A stretch of 60,000 nt of DNA, from assembly GCF_964355755.1 (NCBI RefSeq), contig NC_092675.1:21406912-21466911 (forward strand), read 5' to 3'. How positions within the stretch are numbered: position 1 is the stretch's first letter; every line of letters begins with the position of its first letter. Positions 12,201 through 23,223 of the stretch are shown here, piece after piece. The notes beneath the pieces are model-generated. The model did not search any database. It worked only from the letters and a program-made list of their open reading frames with translations, and was not told the origin of the DNA. The position numbers and the translations under genes are program-made. The DNA is from Antedon mediterranea. Taxonomy: Eukaryota > Echinodermata > Crinoidea > Comatulida > Antedonidae.

Positions 12201-15200
12201 TGACTGCAATTTGCAGGTCATTGCAAAAGACAGATAGAAAGGGTTGTGTCCAACTTAGATACCTGGAGACCAACCCAAGGGAAGAGGAAGGTGGGTAGAC
12301 CTATGATGATATATGCAGCTCCAAGAAGACACAGGTTATACAAGTAGAGATCTTGAGACCATTATGCAAATTAGGAACCTATGGAGAACTGTCATTGGGG
12401 TCTGTCAGATGATGCCTGAGTGAGTGTGTGAGTGCTGCTACAGAAATTAGCGTTGCTATACTTTAAAGACAGGTGGTCAATCAGCATGTCCATATCTTGA
12501 AAACCTGTAATGCCTTAACAAGAAAGAAATAAAGTGTCATACAGAGATATAAATATAGACAATACATGTTGATTTAAAATTATATAACTGTCAATTTTTT
12601 ATACCAACTGGACAACTGCAGATTTAAAATTACCGAATTTATTGTCCTATGTGAAGGGCAGCCGGTCACTCAGCTTGTCCAGAGAGACACAACTGTTCGT
12701 AGATTACAAGTAATTATCATTTCGTAAAACTAGAGTATAAAGAATCGATGGAGTATGTTATTAAATCATAATTGTACCAAGTGGATAAAACTGTTTCAAT
12801 TATTAGAGCGTATCAGGTTGAGCTGAGATAGATTTGTGTACAGCACGCTATTTAAATCAGCTATCATTGATCCTAAATGACTTGAGAACTTAACCGAAAA
12901 ATCTTAATACTCTTGGATGCCATACAGCCATCCAAGCATTCATACTTTCTTTTTACCCACAACAATTTAAAGTTCACATTATGCAAAATTGCAGCGGTAC
13001 TAATAGATCGAATATGTATTGACAAATTTATGCGATAACCATGTGATTTGATATACAGATCATGAGACTAACATCAGTAAGTATAAATATATACATTTAT
13101 GACGTTTCAGGTACAATTTTATGAATAAAGCCATTTAGATATTAAGAAGGAGAATATGAAATGCATCAAGGTAAGTACCAAAAAATGACTTATGATTATA
13201 TATAGTCATTTAGCTAAAATGACTAGCCATAATAATAACAGAAATAGGGTGATGGTAATGCTGTTTACCACAATAAATTTTTTTCTTAAGGTATTTTTAT
13301 CAAGAATCAGCATGTTGAGGTAGTGGAGCTTTTTAAAAATGTTTTAAAAAGTATTTTTTTACTGTTTTAATCTAACAAATATGTTATGTGCAGTGATGGC
13401 CTATTTTTGTAAACACAGTCAATAAAAGAGATACAAAACAAAATCATTGTATCTTCTGATTACCTGCATGCATGGCAAATTCATAAACGCTAATGTTTTG
13501 GGCACGTAATAAATCCAACAAAAGAAATTATTTTTAATTGATTATTCTCTAGACTTTGCTAATGACTATGAAAAACAACTATCATAATAAGAATATTATT
13601 AATATACTGAAAGCAATTAAATAGAGATTAAAGTAAAATAACTAACCATAGGCTTAATTCACATGGGGTTGAAACTGGACATGCATGCACAGTTTTTCCA
13701 TGTAAAAGGACGTTATAGGACAGTCGTACAAATGCGTGGTTGTAGATTTCATCAATGTTTCACTCCTCCGTCTTTCATAATAATCTCTTAACCACAGGCT
13801 TCTTCCGGTATAATCTTTGAAAAAGGACATATAATTAATTTTATAATATGAATTATATTAAAGTAACGTTACTGACACTAAAAATAATTCATTATAAATC
13901 AGGATATGAAAAGTATGATTAACTATTGATTTATGTACTTGGGTGACGTACATGATAGATAACGTGTAGTTACCATTGGTTGGTGACGTTAAAGGGTATA
14001 GATAACAAGGATCGATATTATCTTAGGTTGCATGCATGCCGATTTATGTAAGAGGTGTATCTCAAGCTGGATAATTCCAATGTGTACCATATTACTGCTG
14101 GAGAAATCTAATAAAAAATCTGAGAAAACAATATCAGAGCTCAAAAGGTATATCTTAAATAATAGCATACAATATGCACATTCTCTACTGCAACAAAACA
14201 TAATTACTTTTTTTACAAAACTATATTAAGAAGCAATGTATCATTATAATCACCACACTATAAGGTAATGGCACATATGTTTAAATAATTAAATGTCTGC
14301 TGGTGTTAAAACGACAGTCATCTGAGACAGTAAAGTGGCAAAAGCATGACTTATCAACAACCTGAAGCAATCTGAGTTCATGTCAAAATGCTAAATCTTC
14401 TGAATTTTATTACATTCGTAGTTAATTACCAACATAATACAGATGTCTTCTCATCTTTTGGTATTTAACGTCCAAACAATTTAAAATGAAGCTCAATCAA
14501 TTTTTATTGTGCCATCCAACCAGTCGAACATTAAATGACCACATTTTGGAAACAAATTTAACTAATTTCTTATTGTAAAATGTTATAATCAACTCAATTA
14601 CAAAACTTCCAAATACAAAAGTCTCCCAAAAAAAAAAAAAAACAATTAAGGCATTCTGGCCAAGCTCTGGTTTTGAAGTTAGTTGCATTTATGTTTGCTG
14701 CTGCTTCTTGGAGCGAAGTAACCCTGATTCACTACTCCCCAAGTTGCTTTTCATCTTGTGGTCTGGGATTGGTGATTCTTTACTTATAAACAACAACATT
14801 TTGAAGCTTTTAGTAAAAAGATTTGCCTATTGCGTGAGATTGGAGGTGTGAGAAGCATCTGGCGTTAGTCTCGCGCCTGATGCTTCTCACATTATGTTGA
14901 CATTTATGTTGCAACCATTAAAGTCACTGCTCCTTTAAAAGGTTTTACAGCATTGTCCAATGTAATACAGAAGTAAGACAAGCTTTTAAATAGCATCTCC
15001 AGGCTGATTGAATTATAAATGAAAACAAGCGTGTTTGTTGCTGTTCATCAGGGAGTACCCTCTGTGACATGTTAATATTTACCGTTTGACATTTTTCGTT
15101 GTTTGTCATCCAACTGAGAGGTGAAAATAGGATATTTATCATTTTATTTGTTTTAAAATGAGTTTAATTTGTCAAACATATTGTAATAAATTAATATTTC

Positions 15201-18200
15201 AGAAAGAAAAGACTGTATTCAAGCAAATGTATTTGTTATTTATTTTTTAAATTATCAGTTTGTGTATTATTTAAATGTTCTTTGAGTTTGGTCAGTCTTA
15301 TCACACTCATTGTGGTCTTTTAGCCATCGTAAAGCTTTGAGTTTGGTCAGTCTTATCACACTCATTGTGGTCTTTTAGCCATCGTAAAGCAAGAAGTAAA
15401 GTTTTCATTTTAGTTAATTTTTTTTTTTAATGAAAACATTTGTTTATTTTTTAACAGGTGAGCCCGAGTTCAAGTATGTTGGCAACATGCATGGCAATGA
15501 GGTCGTAGGTCGAGAGATTCTTCTAATTCTTATACCATACCTTTGTAAGGAGTACAACAAAGGAACTCCAACAATCGTAGAGCTGGTTGACAATACCAGA
15601 ATCCACATCATGCCCACAATGAATCCTGATGGCTATGCTATTGCTCTTGAAGAGGTAGGCCCATCATCCATTTTGTTGTTGACCACTTAGTTTACTTAGA
15701 AGTGTTTTTTCAATTCCCTAAAGAGAAAGTGATATGACATAATGATACAGAATAGTATGGGAGAGCTATGACTTTGACTGTTCCATTTAAATTGCTTTAT
15801 ACCCTGGATCCTCTCACTGCCTTCTCAGGTGTGAAATTTAAATTTCAATGTATTACATTGCACATGTGCACGATAAAGAACTTACAGGGGATTGTCTCTT
15901 TATGTGCTGATCATGGAGGTATTGTACTGGGCCCTCTGAGAGAAGTCAGTTTACTGAAGAGGTAACTCTGGTATAAAGTAATAAAATCAAAAGTTTCTTG
16001 CTGTGAATTATGTGTGGTAAACCACCTACTAAATTATTACAAATTAATTTTACACATATTTAACATAGTACACATGTGCAAATCATGTGAAATAATAAAT
16101 CAACTCACCAATGACAGTGGATGTAATTAACACTCTATCCCAGAGGTGACCACCTTATTGGAATGCTGTTTTCTTTGGCTGGATTGAAATGACAAAATTA
16201 TAATTAGGTTCTGGAATAAGAATGTAAATTTTCACAAACGCTTTGATTAATTTTACAAAAATGCAATAGTCGGGAGGCTATATGTAAAATTTAAAGCAAG
16301 ACAGAATACATTAAAAAAATATGCCCAAATATGGTCTAGGCCTTATGGTGTGTTACAGAGATTGCATATATGATCAATTTCTACCTAAAATTACCCTAAA
16401 ACTAAAGTTCTATCTCTTTTAAGCTTAGTTCTCCCTAGGAAGTAAGCCTAAGTATGGACCAATCTGTCATGGTCACTGTTGCATTGCATCAAAGCAAACC
16501 ATGCTTTATACAAACTCTATACATTCAAAATTGCGCCATAAGAAAATCTTTCTATCTGCCAACAGCTTGATTTTGTATAGTTCTTGTCTAAATGTTTTAT
16601 CAATAATTTATATTTTTCAGTTTCTGAAGACTGGGAGTAATTCTTGGACTGTAGGCCGTCAAAATGCCAATAACGTTGATTTAAATCGAAACTTTCCTGA
16701 TATGGATAAAAAGTTCTTCAAACTTCAGAAGATGCATTCAAAAATAAATAATCATATTACTATGACAATGCAAGAAATTGGACATTTGGTAAGCATTTAA
16801 TAAAAAATATGTATTTAAAGTATATTTCAGTACAAGTTTAAACTATGTAATTAAACAGGATTTACCATCCTAAATTATACTATCCATTTTAAGTAATGAG
16901 ACCCTAAACAGGAACAAGCACAAAGCTTTGATTGAAAAGTTTTTATAAACAAATAAAGGTAAAAAGGTAAGGTAAGGTAGCCAGATCTCCTCTTAAAAAC
17001 AGCCAGGAAAATATGCTATTGTTTCATGGGCCATACATACACTTGTTCCATTTCATGAAGGCAGCAGTGTTTTGTTAAACAGTGGTCTTTTTAAGATGAA
17101 TTGAATGGCACAGTCTTCCATTCCATGGAACAGAAGAGGTGTGAATGTAGCTAGAGTTGCGATACATGTCGCTAGACCTAATAATCAGATTTAAGAACTT
17201 TGAACTTCAAATTTGACATGCTTCTCTATGGAGTGGAGCTGTAGCTTGTTGGTTAATGTGTTTGCCTTCCAATCCCAGGGTCCCGGGTTCAATCCTGACG
17301 TAAAATGAAATAGGGATACATGTTGCAGGACCTAATAATCAGATTTAAAAACTTCGGATTTTAAATTTGACATGCTTCTCTATGGAGTGGAGCTGTAGCT
17401 TGGTGGTTAATGTGTGTGCCTTCCAATCCCAAGGTCCCGGGTACAATCCTGACGTAGCGCCAAGGTTCAATCCTGACCTAGTGCTAGGATTGTAACTCAC
17501 GACTCTTTTAACTCCACTCTCTATGAGATGAGACTTAGTTTATAAGCATGATAAATAGTTTACCCATCCTGTATCCTGTAATTGGCGAGTTTGTGCTGGC
17601 TGTTGAATGCGTATGAAAAAAAAAGTCATCCAAAGTTTAGCTAAATGATTAAATAAAGCAAGTAGCAAAAAATTGGGGATATTTTACTGCCTACTTTTGA
17701 AATCCAACAACAATTTCGTTTAAAATTCTAGCTTCAAAAAGAAACTCAAGTCATTTTGAATTGGATGACAGAATATCCATTTGTTCTATCTGCAAATCTT
17801 CACGGTGGCGATATTGTTGCGAATTATCCATTTGATGCTAGCAAAGATGGCCGACCGCATTACCAAAAGTGTGCCGATGACGCAGTCTTCATAGAATTGT
17901 CAAAAGCATACTCACAAGCCCACGCAACAATGTCTGATCCAGGTCGTAAAAAATGCGACATGACCGAGGAAAGTTTTGATGATGGAATCACAAATGGAGC
18001 GGATTGGTATCCAGTTCCAGGAGGTAAGGAAAAAATGTTAACAACAGTGCAATAACAGATTTTATCAGACCTCCCCTCCCCTAAAAGCCTGATGACACCT
18101 ACAGTAGGGTTATATATGAAAGTATGCTGTTGTAATAGTAGACCTACATTGTGTTGATAAAAACTTGTGTGTTTTAAATTACTAAAATACAGTAACCGTT

Positions 18201-21200
18201 TATAAAAATATGTTTTAAAAACTTTAAATGACCAGTCCCAGAAAACAAGGCAGTTGTTGATAATGTCAAACTGATTGATGATGAAGATAATGATGATGAA
18301 GAAGATATACAGATAATATGCAGTTGTCATATTCATTTTATGACTGTGGGCATTGATTGATTTTTATTTTTGGATATGTTATGATAAGATTCCATTAATA
18401 AAAGAAATTATTATTTTTAATGGTGCAAGTAGTGATAATGATAATTGCTTTTTTTATACTTAAGAGAATAATATTTCTTTTACTTCTACTAATATTTCTA
18501 CTACATTGGACAGACGAAATATATTTACAGTACAAATATTGATTTGGAAAAAAGATAATAGATTGTTGGCATTTAGCGTAAACTAATGGCTTACTTAATA
18601 GTCTGTTGGATAAAAGATTGCAGCAGATAGTGATAATAATGATCTGAAACACTGCAGTTGCCATGCATCTATATCCCCCAAGGGAGACTTTAATGTTAAA
18701 TAATTTCTGTCTCATTGTTTAAAGAAATTCTTATTATTTTCAAAGTTAATGACAGTTTTTCTAGAAGATTCACTAGATAATTGTAGACAAAATAGTGTAA
18801 AAGATGAATTTTAGGCTCTATTTTTGCCATCAAAATAAAATTCATGCGTACTCTGTAAAAATTCCTGTACTAGATATGTTGAATGCTGTATGGTTTATAC
18901 AGACTTTTGCTATTGAATGCATATATATATGTTGTATTGAAATGACTGGAATTTTATGCTGGGAAGAGTTTAAGCTTCATTTTAATTGCCCCAGGGTGGG
19001 GTGGAAGATTGGTGGCTATATGATAATGAGTGGATAGAAATAGATAGGATAGAATAATACATTTTGAAAACCACCTGGTTTGGAGTTACTATTTTTACTA
19101 GTAGAAAATAGAATTCTTTTAGTCTTTAAATTTAAATCTTCTGTATTAACATATGAGAGGAAGCTTAAGATAAACTATGTTAGAGCTCTCAAAACGCTGA
19201 CAGGACATAAACAGATCAAAGTCAAAATCAAACACAAACCCTGAAGGATTTAACACTGACGTAACATTTTGTTTACATCTTATGAAATCTATGATTAAAA
19301 TAAATTCCTCTGTAATACAATGCGAGAATTTTAATTACGTTGGGGGATTGGAAATTTGTTATACACGTTGTTTACAGTTGTTTTTTCTTGCTCGTTTCAT
19401 TATTTTATGTACTGATGTTTACCATGAGGTTTATTCGTTATTCATAACAAATTAAACTTTACAGAACTTTACAGATTTCACATTGTAATTCTATTCTTCT
19501 TACATCAACCATTTCAAGTATAAATGTACAATATTTACAAATACAGAATCATACATAAATTACTGTAATAAATTATACATATATTTTATACATATAACAA
19601 GAAGAATCTACAATAATAATATCGAACAGTTATAAACCGCTCTCGCAATGTCTATATAGCGAAGTTGTCAATATTTTTTCAACAAATTTTTGCATATGAT
19701 AATTACATGAAATATTCGGTAATCCATCAATACATTTGATATTAACAAAACTGTAGTGAGAAAATGTAAATTTAAATATTGTAGTTAGATATACTGTAGG
19801 CCTATATATTTATTTAACAACGAATAGAAAGTGAATAAATATTTTTGATTCATAAATTCAGTAAAATAATAATGATAAAAACATACATTTCAAGTAGTTC
19901 AAAAGATCAATATATTTTCATAACATATATTTTATCAAGATAGAAATTAGATTGTAAAGTTATTTATATCAAAAAGAAAAACACAATGTGAGAATAATAA
20001 ACACTGGCGCATATTGATACTTGGCGGGCTTATCATTATAATCTGTATTCATGACAAATAGCCATGGAGATACCGCTGACGTACGTTTATGTTTACAATG
20101 CTCTTGCAAGCCAAGCTTGTATTAAAGCTCTTTCTTGTAATGTAATGCCCGTGTAATAATGAATCCTTGGATAATATGTCATAGATGATAATATGTAAAC
20201 ATTTTTGGATGCATGTTATTGACTTAATGAATTTTTAGTACAAATTTAGAAACATTTCACTTACTGTACTTGATTTTTAGTAGGAATTTAGAAATATTTT
20301 CATATTACTTACTTATTTCCGCATCTATAAAGTAGGCCTATACTGATGCATTGTATATAATATTTAAATCAATGAAGAATTCAAATAATCTTTCTATTTT
20401 GTAGTGGTTATCAAACCAAATCATCTGAAATTTTATTTAAAAGATTGAATTGAATAATTAAATTTCTCATGGATCACAACCACAAACAATGATGCTTATA
20501 TATATTATAATAATAATAATTCAAAGACATGTAAGCACTCTGGGTTGAGAGAATGTAAAAGATATGTGGTAGGTCTGCTATGATAACATTCTGATGATGA
20601 AAAAGGACACAAGACTTTCATTCTTACTGCTTACAGACTCCAGTTCTCTCTCCCCCACCCCCCACCTGCAACTAGATTATAAAACAACTTACATGATCAA
20701 GTATTTTAATTTTGCTATTTATCATTAAAACGTAAGAGCGTCTAATGATGTACAATGTTCAATTATATCCAATGGAAATCTTTTCTTCAGTTATTTTATA
20801 TCCTTCAAATAACTGCTACGATGGATGAATGAATGAATACCAAAGACATACACATTTAATTTATATCGTATATTCTCTTATGACTGTATAAAAATGTACA
20901 GTGACGTACAACAAACCATATTAAAATTTATAATATAATTTTTTCTTCATAGGCATGCAAGATACGAATTACATGTACACTAACTGCTTTGAGATCACAC
21001 TGGAGCTTGGTTGCAATAAGTTCCCTCCAGCAGAACAGCTACCTCAGTTTTGGGATGACAACAAAAACGCACTTATAAAATACATGCAAATGGTACTGTC
21101 AGTCTTTCTTATATTATATACAGTAGTTTACCCTTCCTTTCAGATTCCCTAGTTAAGGGGACACCTTTCTGTGAACTGAGGGGTGTAAATTATATGTAAA

Positions 21201-22940
21201 CATTTAAGTGGGTAGGCCTACCTTGTTCAAGTGGAAACTTTGTATGGTTCCATAGTTGTCCCCTTAAAAGAAGTACTATATTTCAAGTAGAATAAAGTTA
21301 AACTGGTACCTACTGTACATTACATCTATAGTAGCAGGAAGTTGAAATAAACTAGAGTTTGGAATGTCATCATTCAGAATAACTATTTCTACAGTAGGCC
21401 TACTGTTTCACCACATAATAGAAGCATCACTGCTCACCATGATATTTAGGATGGAGGATGGTAGGACCACCTCATGCATCCAAATTTAAAATTTGTCATG
21501 GAATAAAATGAAAATTAAAAACATTCAGAATTGTGTTGAATTTGATTAAAGATGGTAGGATAACAACAGCACCAAAAACCAAAAACTTATTAATTTGGGT
21601 AATGTGGTGTTGTAATTTCCCTTCTGGATCTTCACCTACCTCATGTAATTATTGTGAACCCATAGTTCTTATTAAACCCCTTTTTTTCAATTATTTTACT
21701 TAAGTATATATAATACTAATAAATTATAATCTCTATAGATTTTTAATCACCTTCGTTACACCTCATTATTTTCTTTAATTAGGTTCATATTGGCATCAAG
21801 GGCTTTGTAACGGCTGAATCAGGCGATGTGCTTGAAAATGCCGTCATCAGTGTTAAAGGAATCAACCACGATATAACGACAGGTAAGAATCATGTCTTAC
21901 GACATAAGGATTCTCGGTCATGCGAACGACAATACAAGATTTATCGTCCTTTATGGACGTAACATAAACCTATGATATATACTTTTACAATTAGTCAATT
22001 AATACTTTATTTACTATACTGTATTTTCCACATTCAAGTATAGTTTGATTATTATACAAATAATGACTGTTTATTAGTTGAATGGGGAGAATATATTTCT
22101 AAATATTGACTGAAATATTCTCCCATTCTATGACAAACGTATCAGTACTGGGGTTCCAAAGGAAATTTGTGTTCAATAATAATTCGTTGCTTCTATCTTT
22201 AATCACTATCGATGGCTATGTTGAAGTATGATACAAAAACTGAAATAAATCTATAATATATATACTGTACAATATTTACATGAATTAGATACGTAAAGGC
22301 TATCAAAAAGGTTGCAGAGTAAAACAGTTATAGATAGACTTAATAGAACCATTCAAGATAAATTTTATTGTAAAATAGAAATATGTACAGTAATATTGAA
22401 TGACACAAAATACAAAATTAACCGTAGGTAAGAAACATGTAGTTGAAAAGTGTAACATTTCATCAGTCCACAGCCAGTGACGTAACATAGAGACCTGATC
22501 AGTACCCCTGGTTTAGGAACCCTAAGTGGCCCTCTCAATGCTGGAGGCATTTAGCCTTTTCGACATATTTTAATGCCTGCTTTTTCTCTGGGGAGCCCCT
22601 GGGTTTAGCCAGTGAGGGATCATAGACGTTACGCCACTATTCACAGCACCAAAAGCAATGATCATTGGAATAGCACTTTACAAATACAAATTATTATTAT
22701 TAATGTAAGCTTTACATTTTGATTTTATATCTTATAGCTCCAGATGGGGATTACTGGAGATTACTAGTACCAGGGAACTACAAGGTAACCGCATCTAAAC
22801 CTGGTTATCTACCAAAAACCAAAATGTGCCGCGTAGAAGATACACTAGAAGCTACTCACTGCAACTTTGTACTTACAAGTCGGATGTCCGATCTTGAACA
22901 AGATATACTTCGTGAATTGAGGGAATGGGACAAGCAATAA
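3066..22940 (+). CDS. CPE-like: Carboxypeptidase E-like (M14 N/E subfamily), 7 exons, complete
   Basis: Exons 3066-3297, 15458-15654, 16621-16788, 17732-18023, 20953-21092, 21783-21882 and 22738-22940 join in frame with GT-AG introns to give 443 aa (human CPE 476, CPN1 458). Residues 1-18 form a signal peptide. The catalytic domain spans roughly 24-343. Zinc ligands are H89, E92 (HGNE) and H223 (NLHGG). R125, N165 and R166 correspond to the C-terminal carboxylate binders, Y292 to CPA Tyr248, and E314 (LELGC) is the catalytic Glu. D234 (NYPFD) matches the Asp that gives this subfamily Lys/Arg specificity. Residues about 344-422 form the transthyretin-like domain ([13 protein letters not shown]), and 425-443 a charged helix resembling the CPE C-terminal membrane helix. 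By family knowledge it trims C-terminal basic residues from peptide precursors in secretory granules or outside the cell. CPN1- or CPM-like orthology is possible; the short tail and single domain exclude CPD. Confidence 0.93.
3806..4945. mobile_element. 1.14-kb foldback DNA transposon with 8-bp target duplication
   Basis: The left arm from 3808 (GGTCAGTCTAATTACCG) is repeated in inverse at the right end (CGGTAATTAGACTGACC, ending 4945). Both arms carry about ten tandem copies of ACCGAAAACA-type units. The complementarity continues inward through CATCAATAGAGG-type sequence and GTGCACACTACCAT to about 4150 and 4580, so each arm is about 340 bp. GGCCATAG flanks both sides (3798-3805, 4946-4953), an 8-bp target-site duplication as in hAT-type transposons. 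No transposase is encoded. It lies in intron 1 of the CPE-like gene. Confidence 0.8.
5451..5600. mobile_element. TTAA-type palindromic MITE, family A copy 1
   Basis: Begins after TTAA (5447-5450) with AGCTCTGTCTACACTATCAA and ends CACAGAGCT. The interior contains a CATATTTGGGCATATCACTAC-type unit repeated two to three times, so this copy is locally expanded. Related copies are at 23783, 26323 and 44179. Confidence 0.75.
8376..8396 (+). repeat. (AATC)n simple repeat
   Basis: Five tandem CAAT/AATC units in intron 1 of the CPE-like gene. Confidence 0.9.
10264..10430 (-). mobile_element. LINE/SINE 3' tail (candidate), minus strand
   Basis: On the minus strand the segment ends GCAATAAAGAAATTG followed by a TTGAA-type tandem tail (the plus strand reads TTCAATTCAATTTCTTTATT). 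An AATAAA-like motif followed by a short pentamer tail is typical of CR1/L2-like LINE or LINE-tailed SINE 3' ends. No coding sequence remains and the upstream border is uncertain. Confidence 0.45.
12225..12423 (+). pseudogene. Decayed LINE reverse-transcriptase ORF C-terminus
   Basis: In frame from 12316 the sequence reads [18 protein letters not shown] and then IRNLWRTVI up to a TGA at 12421-12423. The frame from 12279 gives [13 protein letters not shown] and must shift at 12315-12316 to join it. A 'GRP...DTG(x)...M(x)DR..WR' pattern near the stop codon is typical of the C-terminus of LINE endonuclease/reverse-transcriptase polyproteins. The frameshift and the stops upstream show it is dead. 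It lies in intron 1 of the CPE-like gene. Confidence 0.6.
14847..14891. repeat. Hairpin with 18-bp arms
   Basis: TGTGAGAAGCATCTGGCG pairs with CGCCTGATGCTTCTCACA (one internal mismatch) across a 9-base loop. The flanks show no target duplication. It could be a MITE relic or a structured intronic RNA. Confidence 0.6.
15280..15389 (+). repeat. 55-bp tandem duplication just upstream of CPE-like exon 2
   Basis: Two essentially identical 55-bp units (starting CTTTGAGTTTGGTCAGTCTT at 15280 and at 15335) end 68 bp before the exon-2 boundary, within the expected branch-point neighbourhood of the 12.2-kb intron. The near-perfect identity suggests a recent event. Confidence 0.9.
15458..15654 (+). CDS. 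CPE-like: CPE-like exon 2 (first zinc-binding motif)
   Basis: Acceptor TTAACAG, donor GAG|GTAGGC. Encodes residues 78-143: [14 protein letters not shown] with zinc ligands H89 and E92, then [16 protein letters not shown] with the substrate-binding Arg R125. The phase matches exons 1 and 3. Confidence 0.93.
15765..15990 (+). mobile_element. Possible LINE 3' UTR fragment
   Basis: Within intron 2, CATGTGCACGATAAAGAACT followed by a repeat-like stretch ending GGTATAAAGTAATAAAAT resembles LINE 3' UTRs common in marine invertebrates. This is recognised from pattern memory only and there is no coding remnant. Confidence 0.25.
16621..16788 (+). CDS. CPE-like: CPE-like exon 3 (substrate-binding NR motif)
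   Basis: Acceptor TATTTTTCAG, donor TTG|GTAAGC, phase 0 on both sides, residues 144-199. [17 protein letters not shown] contains N165 and R166, equivalent to CPA Asn144/Arg145. The segment after it ([16 protein letters not shown]) corresponds to the variable loop before the 'ETxxVxxWM' helix. Confidence 0.92.
17161..17470 (+). mobile_element. Dimeric tRNA-derived SINE in CPE-like intron 3
   Basis: Two tandem copies with a period of about 154 bp (starting 17161 and 17315) each contain GGAGCTGTAGCTTG(G/T)TGGTTAA, a pol III A-box-like segment. About 40 bp later comes CCCGGGTTCAATCC (copy 2: GGTACAATCC), matching a B box. A third GGTTCAATCC partial follows at about 17464. The spacing is tRNA-like, but the cloverleaf is not intact, so this is a SINE and not a tRNA gene. 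Its tail may run on to about 17660 (AATAAAGC). Confidence 0.65.
17732..18023 (+). CDS. CPE-like: CPE-like exon 4 (third zinc ligand, S1' Asp)
   Basis: Acceptor AAATTCTAG, donor GGAG|GTAAGG, residues 200-296 plus one base. Contains [19 protein letters not shown] with zinc ligand H223 and specificity Asp D234, and [10 protein letters not shown] with Y292, equivalent to CPA Tyr248. A long open frame on the opposite strand here is a shadow. Confidence 0.94.
18024..20952 (+). other. CPE-like intron 4
   Basis: 2.9 kb between donor GTAAGG and acceptor CTTCATAG. It is AT-rich with TAGGCCTA at about 19797 and 20333. I see no exon, RNA gene or clear transposon in it. Confidence 0.8.
20953..21092 (+). 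CDS. CPE-like: CPE-like exon 5 (catalytic Glu)
   Basis: Acceptor CATAG, donor ATG|GTACTG, residues 297-343. Contains GMQDTNY with Gln299 at the CPA-255 position, as usual for this subfamily, and [16 protein letters not shown] with the catalytic E314. The end of the exon closes the catalytic domain. Confidence 0.94.
21121..21276. mobile_element. Mariner-like MITE, family C copy in CPE-like intron 5
   Basis: The left side has TACAGTAG and AGTTAAGGGGACACC. The right side has GTCCCCTTAAAAGAAGTACTATA, the inverse. TA flanks both ends. The termini resemble those at 28643-28790 and 37271-37730. Borders are approximate. Confidence 0.45.
21783..21882 (+). CDS. CPE-like: CPE-like exon 6 (start of transthyretin-like domain)
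   Basis: Acceptor TTTAATTAG, donor ACAG|GTAAGA, residues 344-376 plus one base. [20 protein letters not shown] and [11 protein letters not shown] match the first strands of the transthyretin-like domain that follows the catalytic domain in all M14 N/E enzymes. Confidence 0.93.
22475..22639. mobile_element. hAT-like MITE with 8-bp target duplication (CPE-like intron 6)
   Basis: Begins CAGTGACGTAACATAGAG and ends CATAGACGTTACGCCACTA, an imperfect terminal inverted repeat of the CAGTGGCGTAAC type found on many hAT MITEs. The flanks are TCCACAGC (22467-22474) and TTCACAGC (22640-22647), an 8-bp duplication with one mismatch. The 165-bp length leaves no coding capacity. Confidence 0.7.
22738..22940 (+). 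CDS. CPE-like: CPE-like exon 7 (end of transthyretin-like domain, C-terminal helix)
   Basis: Acceptor TCTTATAG, residues 377-443, stop TAA at 22938-22940. [19 protein letters not shown] and KPGYLPKTK are diagnostic for the family. The last residues ([18 protein letters not shown]) form a charged amphipathic helix like the CPE tail, but shorter. Confidence 0.94.
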
Positions 22941-23223
22941 TGAGAAATTAAAAGAAATCTATTTATTCGTCAATGTTTTAGATGTGTGTGTTATTGTATT
23001 GAGACCCACCGTTTATTTGTGTTCATTCTAATTAATGTTAATATTTTGGATATGTAAATGAGGTTATTTTTTAATGATCTCATTTATATATATTCTAAAT
23101 AATGTATTTACATACAGGTAATATTATTAAGCAAGGGAATAAACAAGGGCACACAAACAGTGTGAATATGAGGTCATTTTATGATCTAAATTAAAATTTA
23201 CATACAGGTATTATATAAATAAA
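22941..23223 (+). terminator. CPE-like 3' UTR with candidate poly(A) signals
   Basis: AATAAA occurs at 23138-23143 and at 23218-23223, in a stretch where a segment with 'aatgaggt...tacatacaggta' is repeated two to three times in diverged form. Either signal would give a 3' UTR of about 0.2-0.3 kb. The sequence cannot decide between them. Confidence 0.45.

Larger units (their letters stand above)
3298..15457 (+). other. CPE-like intron 1 (12.2 kb)
   Basis: The intron starts GTACAA and ends TTTTTTAACAG. It holds a 1.14-kb foldback element, a TTAA-flanked MITE, LINE remnants, an inverted hairpin and a 55-bp duplication, listed separately. The rest (about 5603-10260, 10431-12224, 12424-14846) is AT-rich, with an (AATC)n run at 8376-8396 and TAGGCCTA octamers near 7637, 8751 and 9561. 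I see no further exon in it. Confidence 0.85.

Noticed and set aside
17230-17300. Functional tRNA gene
   Set aside because: A- and B-box-like segments are present, but the stems do not pair as a cloverleaf and the unit is tandemly repeated with non-tRNA sequence; better explained as a SINE.
17860-18336. 158-codon minus-strand open frame
   Set aside because: It is antisense to CPE-like exon 4 and the following intron; no domain, and the plus strand explains the coding signal.
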